Assembly: GCA_020072805.1 (NCBI GenBank)
Contig: JAIQGC010000013.1
Location: forward strand, 1-63,566
Source of the DNA: Terriglobia bacterium
GTDB taxonomy: Bacteria; Acidobacteriota; Terriglobia; Acidiferrales; UBA7541
Length of the DNA: 63,566 bases
Reading direction: 5' to 3'
Shown: positions 26,061-35,381 of the stretch, one piece after another
Numbering within the stretch: the stretch's first letter is position 1
Layout: each line of letters begins with the position of its first letter
Position numbers and translations under genes: made by a program
The notes under the pieces: model-generated
The model's database searches: none
What the model was told of the DNA's origin: nothing
The model's input: only the letters and a program-made list of their open reading frames with translations

Positions 26061-26574
26061 TTCTTCCTCCGCCTATCGGGGCTCCACCCCAACGGGGAGG
26101 GCGCCTTGTTTCAGTCTACTCTTCTCTGCTCTGTGCAAAACATCCGCGCGGTGGAAAACTCCCCCGCGCACTTCCCCAAGGTTGTTCGGCGCTCCCGAAA
26201 GCCAGCAGAGAGCCCGAAAATAGAATGCCCGGCCCCTGACCGGATTTTCACAGGCGGCCTTTGTGCTCCGATTCACGCCGCAACATTGAGCGTGAGACGG
26301 TCCTGCCCTATCAGTTGTTTGCTTTAGAACCCGGGCTGGCTTCGTGGCTTCAACCGGATCTTTACACTCCCTCGACTGGATCCGACTGGCGCTACCACGT
26401 TCCCCCGAATCTGGAAGCGCAGTATCTGCGCAAGGGCCAGCGGTGTCAAGAGGAAATCACAAAATATTGTTATCTTTTTGAGCGCATGTCTACCTGTAGT
26501 GGTGCCGTTTCGCATTGGCACGCTCCGAACTCTCCCGCTTTTTTGCGCGCGGGCCACTCCTTGGGCGTGAAATA
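26061..26574. other. Divergent intergenic region upstream of nrdJ and the phosphatase gene
   Basis: 514 bp with no supported gene. A 104-codon TTG-started frame at 26261-26575 has no ribosome-binding site and no family character and is left out. No B12-box or other riboswitch signature was recognised in the minus-strand leader of nrdJ. The region must hold two divergent promoters, but no consensus pair was convincing. Confidence 0.5.
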
Positions 26575-27282
26575 ATGATTGCGGCCATGCCCCTGCTTCG
26601 CTCCTTCACCGTAGCGCTTTTGCTCTTCTGCTTGCCCGTAGGACTGTCTGCATGGGCCGCGCAGAGCGGCGGGCTCACGCCAAATCCGGAACGAGCGCCG
26701 GTTCCAACGGCGGGGCGCGCCGCGGTGCAGCGGCTGGAGCTGCCGGGGATCGGCAATGCGGGGCGGGCGGGAGAATTTCTCTACCGCGGAGCGCAGCCAC
26801 GGGAGAGCGGATACGCGCAATTGCGGCAATTGGGTATTGCCATCGTGGTGGATCTGCACAACCGCGGGGAAAGACAGCAGCGCGAGCGGCAAGCGGTGGA
26901 AGCGAACGGCATGCGTTACATCGGCATGCCTGTCTCGGGCACGGCGGGCCCCAGCGAGGAGCAGATCGCGGCATTTCTGGGGCTGCTGCGGGAAAATGCG
27001 GGGCGCAAATTCTTCGTGCATTGCCTGCATGGAGCGGATCGCACCGGAGTGATGATCGCCGCCTATCGCATGTCCGCGGAAGGATGGACGGCAGCGCAGG
27101 CGCTGGAGGAGATGCGCGCCTATCACTTCCATCGCCTGTGGCTTCCGGCGATGCGCCGCACGGTGCGGGAGTTTCCACGACGATACGAAAGCAGCCCGGT
27201 TTTCATGCCGCTGCGCCAGCCCGGTCCGGGGGACGAGCGCGGCCCCGCCGGGAGGAATGGTTCGACGCCGCGGCCGCTTTAG
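26575..27282 (+). CDS. Secreted dual-specificity/tyrosine phosphatase-like protein
   Basis: The 235-aa product has a signal peptide (about 6-29; VALLLFCLPVGLSAWA) followed by a phosphatase domain (about 55-200). The P-loop is HCLHGADRTG, fitting CX5R with Cys150 and Arg156; it resembles the atypical dual-specificity group (LYRGAQPRESGYAQL, VVDLHNRGER). An internal ATG at 26587 could be the start. It precedes two Ser/Thr kinase genes on the same strand; because of the signal peptide it would act outside the cytoplasm, so it is not an obvious direct antagonist of the kinases' catalytic domains. Confidence 0.85.
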   Translation: MIAAMPLLRSFTVALLLFCLPVGLSAWAAQSGGLTPNPERAPVPTAGRAAVQRLELPGIGNAGRAGEFLYRGAQPRESGYAQLRQLGIAIVVDLHNRGERQQRERQAVEANGMRYIGMPVSGTAGPSEEQIAAFLGLLRENAGRKFFVHCLHGADRTGVMIAAYRMSAEGWTAAQALEEMRAYHFHRLWLPAMRRTVREFPRRYESSPVFMPLRQPGPGDERGPAGRNGSTPRPL

Positions 27283-27337
27283 TGCCCAAGTGCGCACGTT
27301 TGCAAAGATAAGACCTGTAACCGGGGGCGGCGAATTC

Positions 27338-27343
27338 TATACT
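27338..27343 (+). promoter_or_regulatory. Possible -10 element upstream of kinase gene 1
   Basis: TATACT lies 37 bp before ATG 27380. No good -35 is visible at 17-bp distance, so this is a weak call. Confidence 0.3.
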
Positions 27344-27379
27344 TTTATTCGCGGGTAGAGCTGGGAAGGAATTGCCTTC

Positions 27380-28240
27380 ATGCGCGTCGGACGTTACGAA
27401 ATTCTGGACATCATGGGCGAAGGAGCATCGGGAAAGGTGGCGCGCGCCCACGACCCGATCATTGACCGCACCGTGGCGGTGAAGCTGCTTTCGCAGGAGT
27501 TTGCCAAGCCGGCCAAACGCCAGCAATTTTTGAATGAGGCGCGCATCAACGGACAGCTCTCGCACCCGGGCATCGTGGCGCTGCACGACGCGGGGATTGA
27601 CGAGGCCACGTCCACGCCCTATCTGGTGATGGAGTTTATCGAAGGGCATCCGCTGGACCGTTTGCTGAGCAAAGGGTCGCTGCACTACACCAAGGTCTGC
27701 TCCTATATTGGGCAGGCGGCCAATGCGCTGGGCATGGCCCACCGCAAGGGGGTGATCCACGGCGACCTGAAACCCTCGAATTTATTGATCACGGAAGGCG
27801 GCAGCGTGAAGGTGACCGACTTCGGGATGGCCCGGCTGGCCAGCCGGGAGGTGCTGGAAGATCCGATGCGCGGCAAACCGGCCTACTGGTGCCCGGAACA
27901 GATCGTGGCGCGGCCGCAGGATGCGCGCTCGGATTTTTTTTCGCTGGGAACAATTTTATTTGAAGCGGTCACGGGGAAGCTGCCGTTTCAGGGAGAAACC
28001 CTGCAGGCCATTTGTGGGCAGATCCTTTCCACGCCGGCGCCGCAGGCCACCAACCTAAATCCGGCGCTGCCACCCGCGCTGGATATGATCATTCTGCAAT
28101 GCCTTTCGAAAAATCCGGCGCAGCGCTATGCCACCGGCGAAGCGCTGGCCGACGATCTTTTTCCGCTGGCGCGGCGCAAGCCCGCGGGACCAGCGGTAGC
28201 ATCGCCCGGCGCCGCTCCCCGGCGCGCACGCACGACATAA
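27380..28240 (+). CDS. Hanks-type Ser/Thr protein kinase (kinase domain only)
   Basis: A 286-aa soluble kinase: Gly-rich loop (GEGASGKVARA), VAVK Lys35, catalytic loop HGDLKPSN (127-134), DFG at 147-149 and the activation segment GKPAYWCPEQI. HGD instead of HRD makes it a non-RD kinase. There is no membrane segment or sensor domain, and the protein ends about 15 residues after the kinase fold with a Pro/Ala/Arg tail. It is followed after 177 bp by a close relative at 28418, suggesting tandem duplication. Confidence 0.92.
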   Translation: MRVGRYEILDIMGEGASGKVARAHDPIIDRTVAVKLLSQEFAKPAKRQQFLNEARINGQLSHPGIVALHDAGIDEATSTPYLVMEFIEGHPLDRLLSKGSLHYTKVCSYIGQAANALGMAHRKGVIHGDLKPSNLLITEGGSVKVTDFGMARLASREVLEDPMRGKPAYWCPEQIVARPQDARSDFFSLGTILFEAVTGKLPFQGETLQAICGQILSTPAPQATNLNPALPPALDMIILQCLSKNPAQRYATGEALADDLFPLARRKPAGPAVASPGAAPRRARTT

Positions 28241-28285
28241 AGGGAAATGGTTTCCCACGAGGGAGCTGCACGGCCCGCGCCGGAA

Positions 28286-28305
28286 CATGTACCGAAATGT
28301 ACATG
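28286..28305. promoter_or_regulatory. CATGTAC inverted repeat between the kinase genes
   Basis: CATGTAC (28286-28292) and GTACATG (28299-28305) form a perfect 7-bp dyad with a 6-nt spacer, 113 bp upstream of the second kinase. The following ~40 bp contains three more GTAC sites. It is a candidate operator in a gap that otherwise holds no gene. Confidence 0.4.
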
Positions 28306-28417
28306 AATGCAGGGCGATGGTACTCAAGTACTTCCGGCTTGGTACCAATGGGGCATTTTCCACGGGAATTTCCGCAGGCAGACTGGTCTGTGCCAGGCTT
28401 GGGGCAAATTCATCGCC

Positions 28418-29980
28418 ATGAATAACGAGCGTTACGAGATTCTCGAAACGATCGGAACGGGTGCCTCCGGACGGGTGGTGAAGGCCCGCGACACGCTCAT
28501 CGGCCGCACCGTGGCCCTGAAGACGCTGCTCTGCGAATTTGGCACGAAGGACTCCAGCGAAAAATTTCTAAACGAAGCGCGCATCGTGGGGCAGTTGAAC
28601 GACTCCTCGATTGTGGGCCTGTTCGACGTGGGGATCGAAGAGCACGGCCAGCCCTATCTGGTGATGGAATACGTGCCCGGGAGCACGCTGGCCAAAGTCA
28701 TGGAAAAAGAGCCGGTGCCCCTGCAGCGGGCCTGCCTGTGGGCCGCGCATCTGGCGCGGGCGCTGGGGCGGGCGCATGCCGCGGGAATCATTCACGGGGA
28801 CGTGAAGCCAGCCAACATCCTGGTAAACGACGACGGGCAGATCAAACTGGGGGATTTCGGAATCGCGCGCTTCATCACTCAGTTGTCCTACTCGGGCAGC
28901 ATCGCGGGAACGCCGGCTTATCTTTCTCCGGAGCAGATCGAAGGAAAGAAGCAGGATGCGCGGTCGGATATATTTTCGCTGGGCGTTCTGCTCTACGAGA
29001 TGACCACGGGGGAGCGGCCGTTTGAGGGGACTTCCCTGGCGGCGGTCTGCGCGCAGATCCTGGCGGCGCGGCCCCTGGCGCCTGCGCGGCTCAATCCCGC
29101 CATTCCCGCGGAGGTGGAGCGGATCATTCTGCGCTGCCTGGCGAAAGACCCCGCCGATCGCTACGCGACCGCGGATAAACTGGCCGCGGAACTCTATCCC
29201 ATCGCGCGGCGGGGGCCGCAGGCGCCCTCGCGGATGCGGCGGCTATGGAACAGCCAGCCCGCGCTGCGGGCCGCCGCGTGGGCGGGGGGAACGCTGGCCC
29301 TGCTGGCCCTGGCGGCGATTCCGGCGGTGAACAATGTGCGCCGCCGCATGGTCATTCCGCCCGCGCCTGTGTTTGTTTCCGCCGCGCCGCAGCCTCCTCA
29401 GGACCTCTATGGCCGCCCGGAACGCGTGGCTGCACTGAATTTGGCGATTGCCGATGCGCGTGCCGCCTCCCCGGCTTCCGCGAGCAAACTACCACCGGGC
29501 CCTGCGTATGAGCGGAGTCTCTCCGTGGAGAAGGCGCAAGCCGCGGTGGCGGCGCCCAGAAACGGGGCGGCGGAGCTTCCCGCGGCAAAGCAGAAGCTGG
29601 CCAGCGTGGACATTGAGATTTCCGGAAGCGCCGTGGAGACGGAAGAGACGCTGGTGGTGTTTGCCGACCGCGACATGCTCTACAGCGCGATGATTTCGCC
29701 CAACATTCCGCGCAAAGCGGTCCATTTGCGGCGGCAGTTGCCGCCGGGCAGCCACCAACTGCGCGTGGCGCTTTATCACGCCGACAAAAGCCTGCATCTC
29801 GAGCAGGAGGGTCTTGCGGAAATCGCGGCGGGAAGGAAGAACCACCTGCGCATTCAGATCACGCGGCATTCCAAGTTCATGCACAAAGCAGATCCCGTGC
29901 TGCAGGTGACCTGGCCGGCCGCGCCGCACGCCTCGGACGCTTCCACGCACAATGGCGCGGTACACTCGGCGATGCGCTAG
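28418..29980 (+). CDS. Transmembrane Hanks-type Ser/Thr protein kinase with PEGA-like C-terminal domain
   Basis: A 520-aa kinase. Kinase domain (about 5-265) with GTGASGRV, Lys35 in VALK, HGDVKPAN (Asp128), DFG (146-148) and GTPAYLSPEQIEG; again a non-RD catalytic loop. One membrane segment at about 283-304 is followed by an Ala/Pro-rich linker and a beta-rich extracytoplasmic domain (about 400-505; VDIEISGSAVETEETLVVFA, LPPGSHQLRVALYHAD), which resembles PEGA-type domains. Start ATG 28418 is the first residue giving the usual 'RYEIL' beginning. The 5' part is similar to the kinase at 27380, so the two probably arose by duplication. Confidence 0.9.
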   Translation: MNNERYEILETIGTGASGRVVKARDTLIGRTVALKTLLCEFGTKDSSEKFLNEARIVGQLNDSSIVGLFDVGIEEHGQPYLVMEYVPGSTLAKVMEKEPVPLQRACLWAAHLARALGRAHAAGIIHGDVKPANILVNDDGQIKLGDFGIARFITQLSYSGSIAGTPAYLSPEQIEGKKQDARSDIFSLGVLLYEMTTGERPFEGTSLAAVCAQILAARPLAPARLNPAIPAEVERIILRCLAKDPADRYATADKLAAELYPIARRGPQAPSRMRRLWNSQPALRAAAWAGGTLALLALAAIPAVNNVRRRMVIPPAPVFVSAAPQPPQDLYGRPERVAALNLAIADARAASPASASKLPPGPAYERSLSVEKAQAAVAAPRNGAAELPAAKQKLASVDIEISGSAVETEETLVVFADRDMLYSAMISPNIPRKAVHLRRQLPPGSHQLRVALYHADKSLHLEQEGLAEIAAGRKNHLRIQITRHSKFMHKADPVLQVTWPAAPHASDASTHNGAVHSAMR

Positions 29981-30111
29981 AGACAGGGCCGAAGCCCATC
30001 TTCCTCCCCGGTTTTTCCGCAAACCCAATGACCTTCCATTATTACCTAGCCGTTTAAGTATCCCAGTGCTATCCTCGCTGGCGCTGGCAACGCTCGAAGG
30101 ACATTTTCATC

Positions 30112-30792
30112 ATGTCTGAATTTAATCTCTCCGGCAGACCGGCTCACGAACCGCTGCAAACCAAGAGTTCCCAGGCCATTCTCCGGCTGCTCATTTTCTC
30201 CGGCGCCTTCCTTCTCTTGGCCCCGCTTCTGTGTTTTCTGGTCTGGAATCATTATTTACAGAGATACGGTAGGGTGGACCACTCCGCGGACACAGTCGAA
30301 ATCACGGTGCCGCAGGCGCAGAGCCTCCCGGGGACCCCGGCACAACTTGCTCGCGCAACGGTCTACCGCAATCCGCAGAGCGGAGTGACGCTGAAAGTTC
30401 CCGGGGTCTGGGGTGACCTGAAAGATCCCGGCGACCCGAAGCAGGATCCCTCTCGCAGCTTTTGTATTTTTGTTTCGCGGGACTTGTCGGTGAGATTCTG
30501 GCCGATTTTCCCCGACTTCTCTCCCTCCCTGGATGTCAGCGCGGGAGTGTTGGCCGCGCAATTCGGCCGGCGGAGTGGCTTCCGGCTGACTACGCAAAGG
30601 GAATTAATCATTCGCGGGAATAGGGCGAAAGAGATGGAGTTCCGGAAGCCCGGGAGCAATTTCCGGATGAATCTCGTATTGATCCGAAGATGGCCGGCGG
30701 CCTATGCCCTGCTGATTACCGGGTACCCGGGAACCGAGGAGGCGTGGAAACAGTTCGAGGATGCTCTTCCCGAAGCGGTGGAAATCGAATAA
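30112..30792 (+). CDS. Single-pass membrane-anchored protein, PsbP/DUF1795-like fold possible
   Basis: A 226-aa protein with a cytosolic N terminus of about 25 residues, a membrane segment (about 24-46; LLIFSGAFLLLAPLLCFLVW) and a soluble extracytoplasmic domain. That domain begins VYRNPQSGVTLKVPGVWGDL and contains RELIIRGNRAKEMEFRK and AYALLITGYPGTEEAWKQFE, a pattern like PsbP-type domains that bind hydrophobic or protein partners. This is a fold guess, not a function. It follows the kinases after 131 bp and may or may not be co-transcribed. Confidence 0.7.
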   Translation: MSEFNLSGRPAHEPLQTKSSQAILRLLIFSGAFLLLAPLLCFLVWNHYLQRYGRVDHSADTVEITVPQAQSLPGTPAQLARATVYRNPQSGVTLKVPGVWGDLKDPGDPKQDPSRSFCIFVSRDLSVRFWPIFPDFSPSLDVSAGVLAAQFGRRSGFRLTTQRELIIRGNRAKEMEFRKPGSNFRMNLVLIRRWPAAYALLITGYPGTEEAWKQFEDALPEAVEIE

Positions 30793-30829
30793 CGGAGCAG
30801 GACGGAAAATCCGTCTGCGAGACTGCCGG

Positions 30830-32071
<1,242 letters not shown>

Positions 32072-32110
32072 GTTCTTTCTCCGCCGGTCCGCCCAGTGAC
32101 CGGCTGATCT

Positions 32111-33433
32111 TTATCCTTCCGCGCGCAGCGCCTCGATGGGGTCCAGGCGGGCCGCGCGGGTCGCCGGGTAGATTCCGAAAAAGAGTCCGACGCCGGAGGA
32201 AAGCACGAGGGACAGGACGACCGCGCTCATCGGGGTGCGAATGGGGATGTCCGTGGCGGAGCGGGCCATCGCGCACACGGCCAGGGAGAGGGCGATGCCC
32301 AGAAGTCCGCCCACGGTGGCCAGGATGGCCGATTCCGCCAGGAACTGCATGACGATGTGTTTTCTGCGCGCGCCCAGGGAACGGCGCAGGCCGATCTCAC
32401 GGGTGCGCTCGGTGACGCTGGCCAGCATGATGTTCATGATGACCACGCCGCCGACAACAAGAAAGACGGCGGTGAGGCCCACGGCCAGATTGGCCAGGCT
32501 GCCGGTCAGAGAATTCCAGAGTTGGGTGATGGAGGCGGAGCCGACGATGCCGAAGCTGTCCGGGGCATTCCACTCGAGGTGGCGCAGGGCGCGCATGAGC
32601 ATTCTGGCCTCGTCCTCGGTGGCCTGCATGGTTTCGGCGGTTTGCGCCTGCACAAACAAGCCCAGGCTCTGCCGGGGCACGTGCCATTCCTTGCGGAAGG
32701 TTCCCAGGGGAATGAGCAGGAAATTATCCTGGGACTGGCCAAAGACGCTGCCGATGGCCGCGGCCACGCCGACGACCTGATAGCTATGCGAGCCGGCGCG
32801 GATGATTTTTCCGATGGGGTCCACGGTGGGAAAAAACTTTCGCCGGACGTCCTCGCCGATGAAGCAGACCGGGGCGCGGTGGGACTCGTCCACGGCGGTC
32901 AGGAAGCGTCCGGAGGCGACATCCACCTTGCGCACTTCGGTGTAGTTGGGGGTCACGCCCATGATGGTGGCGTCCTCGAGCAGTTCGTTGCCGGAGCGCA
33001 CGTCGCTTTGGGAGTTTTCCACGGCGGCCACCTGGATGATGGTGCGCATATTCTCGCGCAGGTAGCCGAATTCCTCGTAGGTGACCGGCGGACGCTTTTG
33101 CGCTTTGACGAAATCATCGAAGCTGGTGATGATGCCGAAGCGGTTCACCACCAGAACGTTGGCGCCCAGGTTGCCCACCCGTTCCGCCACGTAACTGTCC
33201 AGACCGGCGACCACGCTCATTACCGCCACGAGAGTGGTCACGGCCAGAATCACGCCGATGAGGGTCAGCAGGCTGCGCAGTTTGTGCGCGCGCAGAGCAT
33301 CCAGAGCGATGCGCAGGGTCTCGAAATTCGCGGTTCCCGCCGCCCGCCAGCGTCTCCACCGGGCGGACCAGCCCTGGGCCGCTCCCCTGGCATGCCCGGC
33401 CGGACCCAGTCTTTCGATGTGCGTAATGGACAA
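32111..33433 (-). CDS. Second MacB-like ABC transporter permease
   Basis: A permease of about 440 aa with the same architecture: first helix near residue 65 (LLTLIGVILAVTTLVAVMSV), periplasmic core (FGIITSFDDFVKAQKRPPV) and FtsX helices at the end (SVTERTREIGLRRSLGARRK). It begins with about 50 additional basic residues before the first helix. Starts TTG 33433 (AGAAGGGG 5 nt upstream) and GTG 33439 are both possible; the open frame further upstream (to 33877) runs over the DinB gene and is rejected. It is about 35-40% alike to its neighbour by eye, so the two probably form a heteromeric pair. Confidence 0.88.
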   Translation of the reverse strand: MSITHIERLGPAGHARGAAQGWSARWRRWRAAGTANFETLRIALDALRAHKLRSLLTLIGVILAVTTLVAVMSVVAGLDSYVAERVGNLGANVLVVNRFGIITSFDDFVKAQKRPPVTYEEFGYLRENMRTIIQVAAVENSQSDVRSGNELLEDATIMGVTPNYTEVRKVDVASGRFLTAVDESHRAPVCFIGEDVRRKFFPTVDPIGKIIRAGSHSYQVVGVAAAIGSVFGQSQDNFLLIPLGTFRKEWHVPRQSLGLFVQAQTAETMQATEDEARMLMRALRHLEWNAPDSFGIVGSASITQLWNSLTGSLANLAVGLTAVFLVVGGVVIMNIMLASVTERTREIGLRRSLGARRKHIVMQFLAESAILATVGGLLGIALSLAVCAMARSATDIPIRTPMSAVVLSLVLSSGVGLFFGIYPATRAARLDPIEALRAEG

Positions 33434-33659
33434 GAACACCCCTTCTTTTAAGATAAGACGAAAATGGGCTCTGCTTCGTTCCCTTTCAATTGTCCCTTTG
33501 CCCCCTTTTGTTAGACGCACGAACCCCTCCTTTTCTTTCAGCGAAGGCGGGTGTAGTCTGACCCCCTGTTCTGGACCCGCCCGGCAAGGGGCTCCCACAA
33601 TGGGAGGCGGCCGGAATCGGGACAGGCGAAGAATGAAAGACAGATCTGGAGGATAAGAG

Positions 33660-34262
33660 ATGAAGCGTATCTTGTTTATGTTTCTAGTGGTTACGGCGAT
33701 TGCCCTGGCCCCGGCCCGGGCCCAGCATGAACACCCGGCGACACCGCAGGCGGCACCGGGCGGGGCAAAGGCTGAATTCCTGGAACAGGTGGCGGAGTAT
33801 GAAAAGAAGTTCACTGCGCTTGCCGAAGCGGTTCCGGCGGAGAAGTACACGTCGCATCCGAGCGAAGGGGTGCGCACGGTCGGCGAAGTCTACGCGCACG
33901 TGGCGGCGGGCAATTACATGTTCCTGCACATTCTGGGGGTAGCGGCGCCCGCCGGCGTGGACCCCAAAGCCATTTCCGGACTGGGCGGGGACAAGGCCAA
34001 GACGGTGCAGGCGCTGAAGGATTCTTTTGTCTTTATGCGCAAATCGGTGGAAGGAATGGACGATGCCAGCCTGGAGAGCCCGGCTGACTTTTTCGGGACG
34101 AAGACCACGCGGCGCGGCGTCTTCTTCCATATCACCGGGCATCTGGGCGAGCACCTGGGCCAGGCCATCGCCAACGCGCGGACGAACGGCGTGGTGCCGC
34201 CCTGGACAGCGGAACGCATGAAGAAGCAGGCGGAGAAGAAGGACGCAAAACCGCAGCCGTAA
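33660..34262 (+). CDS. Exported DinB-family protein
   Basis: A 200-aa protein with a signal peptide (about 1-21; FMFLVVTAIALAPARAQ) and a DinB four-helix bundle (about 35-180). The metal-binding His residues are seen as YAHVAAGNY and HITGHLGEHLGQ. DinB family members bind divalent metals and act in thiol transfer or as enzymes; most are cytosolic, so the signal peptide is notable, though exported forms are common in Acidobacteriota as far as I know. GGAGGAT lies 8 nt upstream of ATG 33660. The last ~12 residues are Lys-rich. Confidence 0.85.
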   Translation: MKRILFMFLVVTAIALAPARAQHEHPATPQAAPGGAKAEFLEQVAEYEKKFTALAEAVPAEKYTSHPSEGVRTVGEVYAHVAAGNYMFLHILGVAAPAGVDPKAISGLGGDKAKTVQALKDSFVFMRKSVEGMDDASLESPADFFGTKTTRRGVFFHITGHLGEHLGQAIANARTNGVVPPWTAERMKKQAEKKDAKPQP

Positions 34263-34295
34263 GCGGAGGCGGTCCCGCAGCCGGCCATGCACGGC

Positions 34296-34335
34296 GCATG
34301 GTCCTTCCGCGCGGCCTCTGGCGGAAGGACCATGC
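34296..34335. repeat. Perfect 15-bp inverted repeat
   Basis: GCATGGTCCTTCCGC (34296-34310) and GCGGAAGGACCATGC (34321-34335) pair perfectly around a 10-nt loop, between DinB and the next gene. No T run follows, so it is not a standard terminator. It may be a mobile palindrome, an attenuator or an RNA-stabilising hairpin. Confidence 0.7.
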
Positions 34336-34409
34336 AACAATTCGCGGCGGCGAGGAATCCAATCCATAGCGGGCGGCAAGACGGCTCGCCGGTGAATTCG
34401 GCATTGCCC

Positions 34410-35333
34410 ATGACTCCTCCCAGGATGATGAAATTCCCCGCGATGATCGCGGCGGCCCTCGCCGGCGCCTTGCTGCTGGCCGGCTTGCTCGCGGCGCAGC
34501 AGACGACGCTGCCCCAGGAGCCCCTGCCGGAAGCGGAGAAAACCGCGCTGCTCACGCGCGCCGTGGCCAACGAAAAGAAAAACGAGCTGGCCCAGGATTT
34601 ATTCGAGCGCATCGAGCGCCGGGAAATTCTGCACTCCTCCGGCAATCCCCAGCCCGCGCAAATCACCACCGTGCGGGCCATCCCGGCGGGGACCGGAGTG
34701 GCCCGCCTGCCCGTGGGGCCCGATGGCGCTCCCGCCGACCCGGCCGCATACCGGGAGGCGCTGCAAAGGCTCAGCAGGACGCTGGAATGGGCCGCCGGGG
34801 ATGGGCCGGCGCAGCGCGAGGCTTACGCCAGAGTAACGCGCAAGCACAACGAGCGAATTTCGCTGATTGACACCGCAGCCTCCGCTTTCGTCTATACCTT
34901 GGCTTCGCGCGAACTGCGCGGCGGGCACGTAATATCCAAGGTCCGCTTCGATCCCAATCCGGCGTTCAAGCCCACCTCCCGGACCACGTCCTATTTTCCG
35001 AAAGTGAGCGGCTTCCTCTGGATTGACGAAGCCGGCGGGCAGATCCTGCGCATCGAGGGCAGCCTCATTGAGGATATTCCCATCGGACTTTTCCTCGCCA
35101 AAATCTACAAGGGGACGCGGTTTGCGCAGGAGCGAACGGAGGTAGAGCCGGGCGTCTGGCTGCCGGCGCTGACCGAGTACGACTACTCGGGGAGAAAACT
35201 TTTCTCCCCGTTCGCCGTGCATGAGCGCACCATCGCCAGCCGCTACCGCCGCATCGGGCCGCCGGGCAAGGCGCTGGAGCTGATCCGCACGGAGATCGGC
35301 GATTCGGGCGCGGCGCAAGCCACCAAGCGGTAA
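34410..35333 (+). CDS. Exported beta-rich protein of unknown function
   Basis: A 307-aa protein starting at ATG 34410 with a signal peptide (about 6-30; MIAAALAGALLLAGLLAAQ). After a helical region (KNELAQDLFERIERREIL) it has a beta-rich body (FVYTLASRELRGGHVISKV, FKPTSRTTSYFPKVSGFLWI, GGQILRIEGSLIEDI, EVEPGVWLPALTEYDYS). The strand pattern, with an 'IDEAGGQILRIE'-like hairpin and a hydrophobic groove, recalls LolA/LolB-type folds, but I cannot confirm the family. It follows the DinB gene (147-bp gap containing a palindrome) and precedes an MFS gene. Confidence 0.75.
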   Translation: MTPPRMMKFPAMIAAALAGALLLAGLLAAQQTTLPQEPLPEAEKTALLTRAVANEKKNELAQDLFERIERREILHSSGNPQPAQITTVRAIPAGTGVARLPVGPDGAPADPAAYREALQRLSRTLEWAAGDGPAQREAYARVTRKHNERISLIDTAASAFVYTLASRELRGGHVISKVRFDPNPAFKPTSRTTSYFPKVSGFLWIDEAGGQILRIEGSLIEDIPIGLFLAKIYKGTRFAQERTEVEPGVWLPALTEYDYSGRKLFSPFAVHERTIASRYRRIGPPGKALELIRTEIGDSGAAQATKR

Positions 35334-35381
35334 AAGCGCTTCCCGCTGCTCCGAGATTCGGGGTGTGCGATAATCTTTCGG

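Noticed and set aside
23199-26327. A 1042-codon open frame on the plus strand antisense to nrdJ
   Set aside because: It is a shadow produced by the GC-rich codon usage of nrdJ; its translation is Gly/Ala/His/Asp rich with no domain and its start has no ribosome-binding site.
26061-26574. Possible cobalamin riboswitch before nrdJ
   Set aside because: No B12-box or kissing-loop signature could be found in the leader by reading either strand.
26261-26575. A 104-codon frame upstream of the phosphatase
   Set aside because: It has a TTG start without ribosome-binding site and no family pattern; the DNA is better explained as leader sequence.
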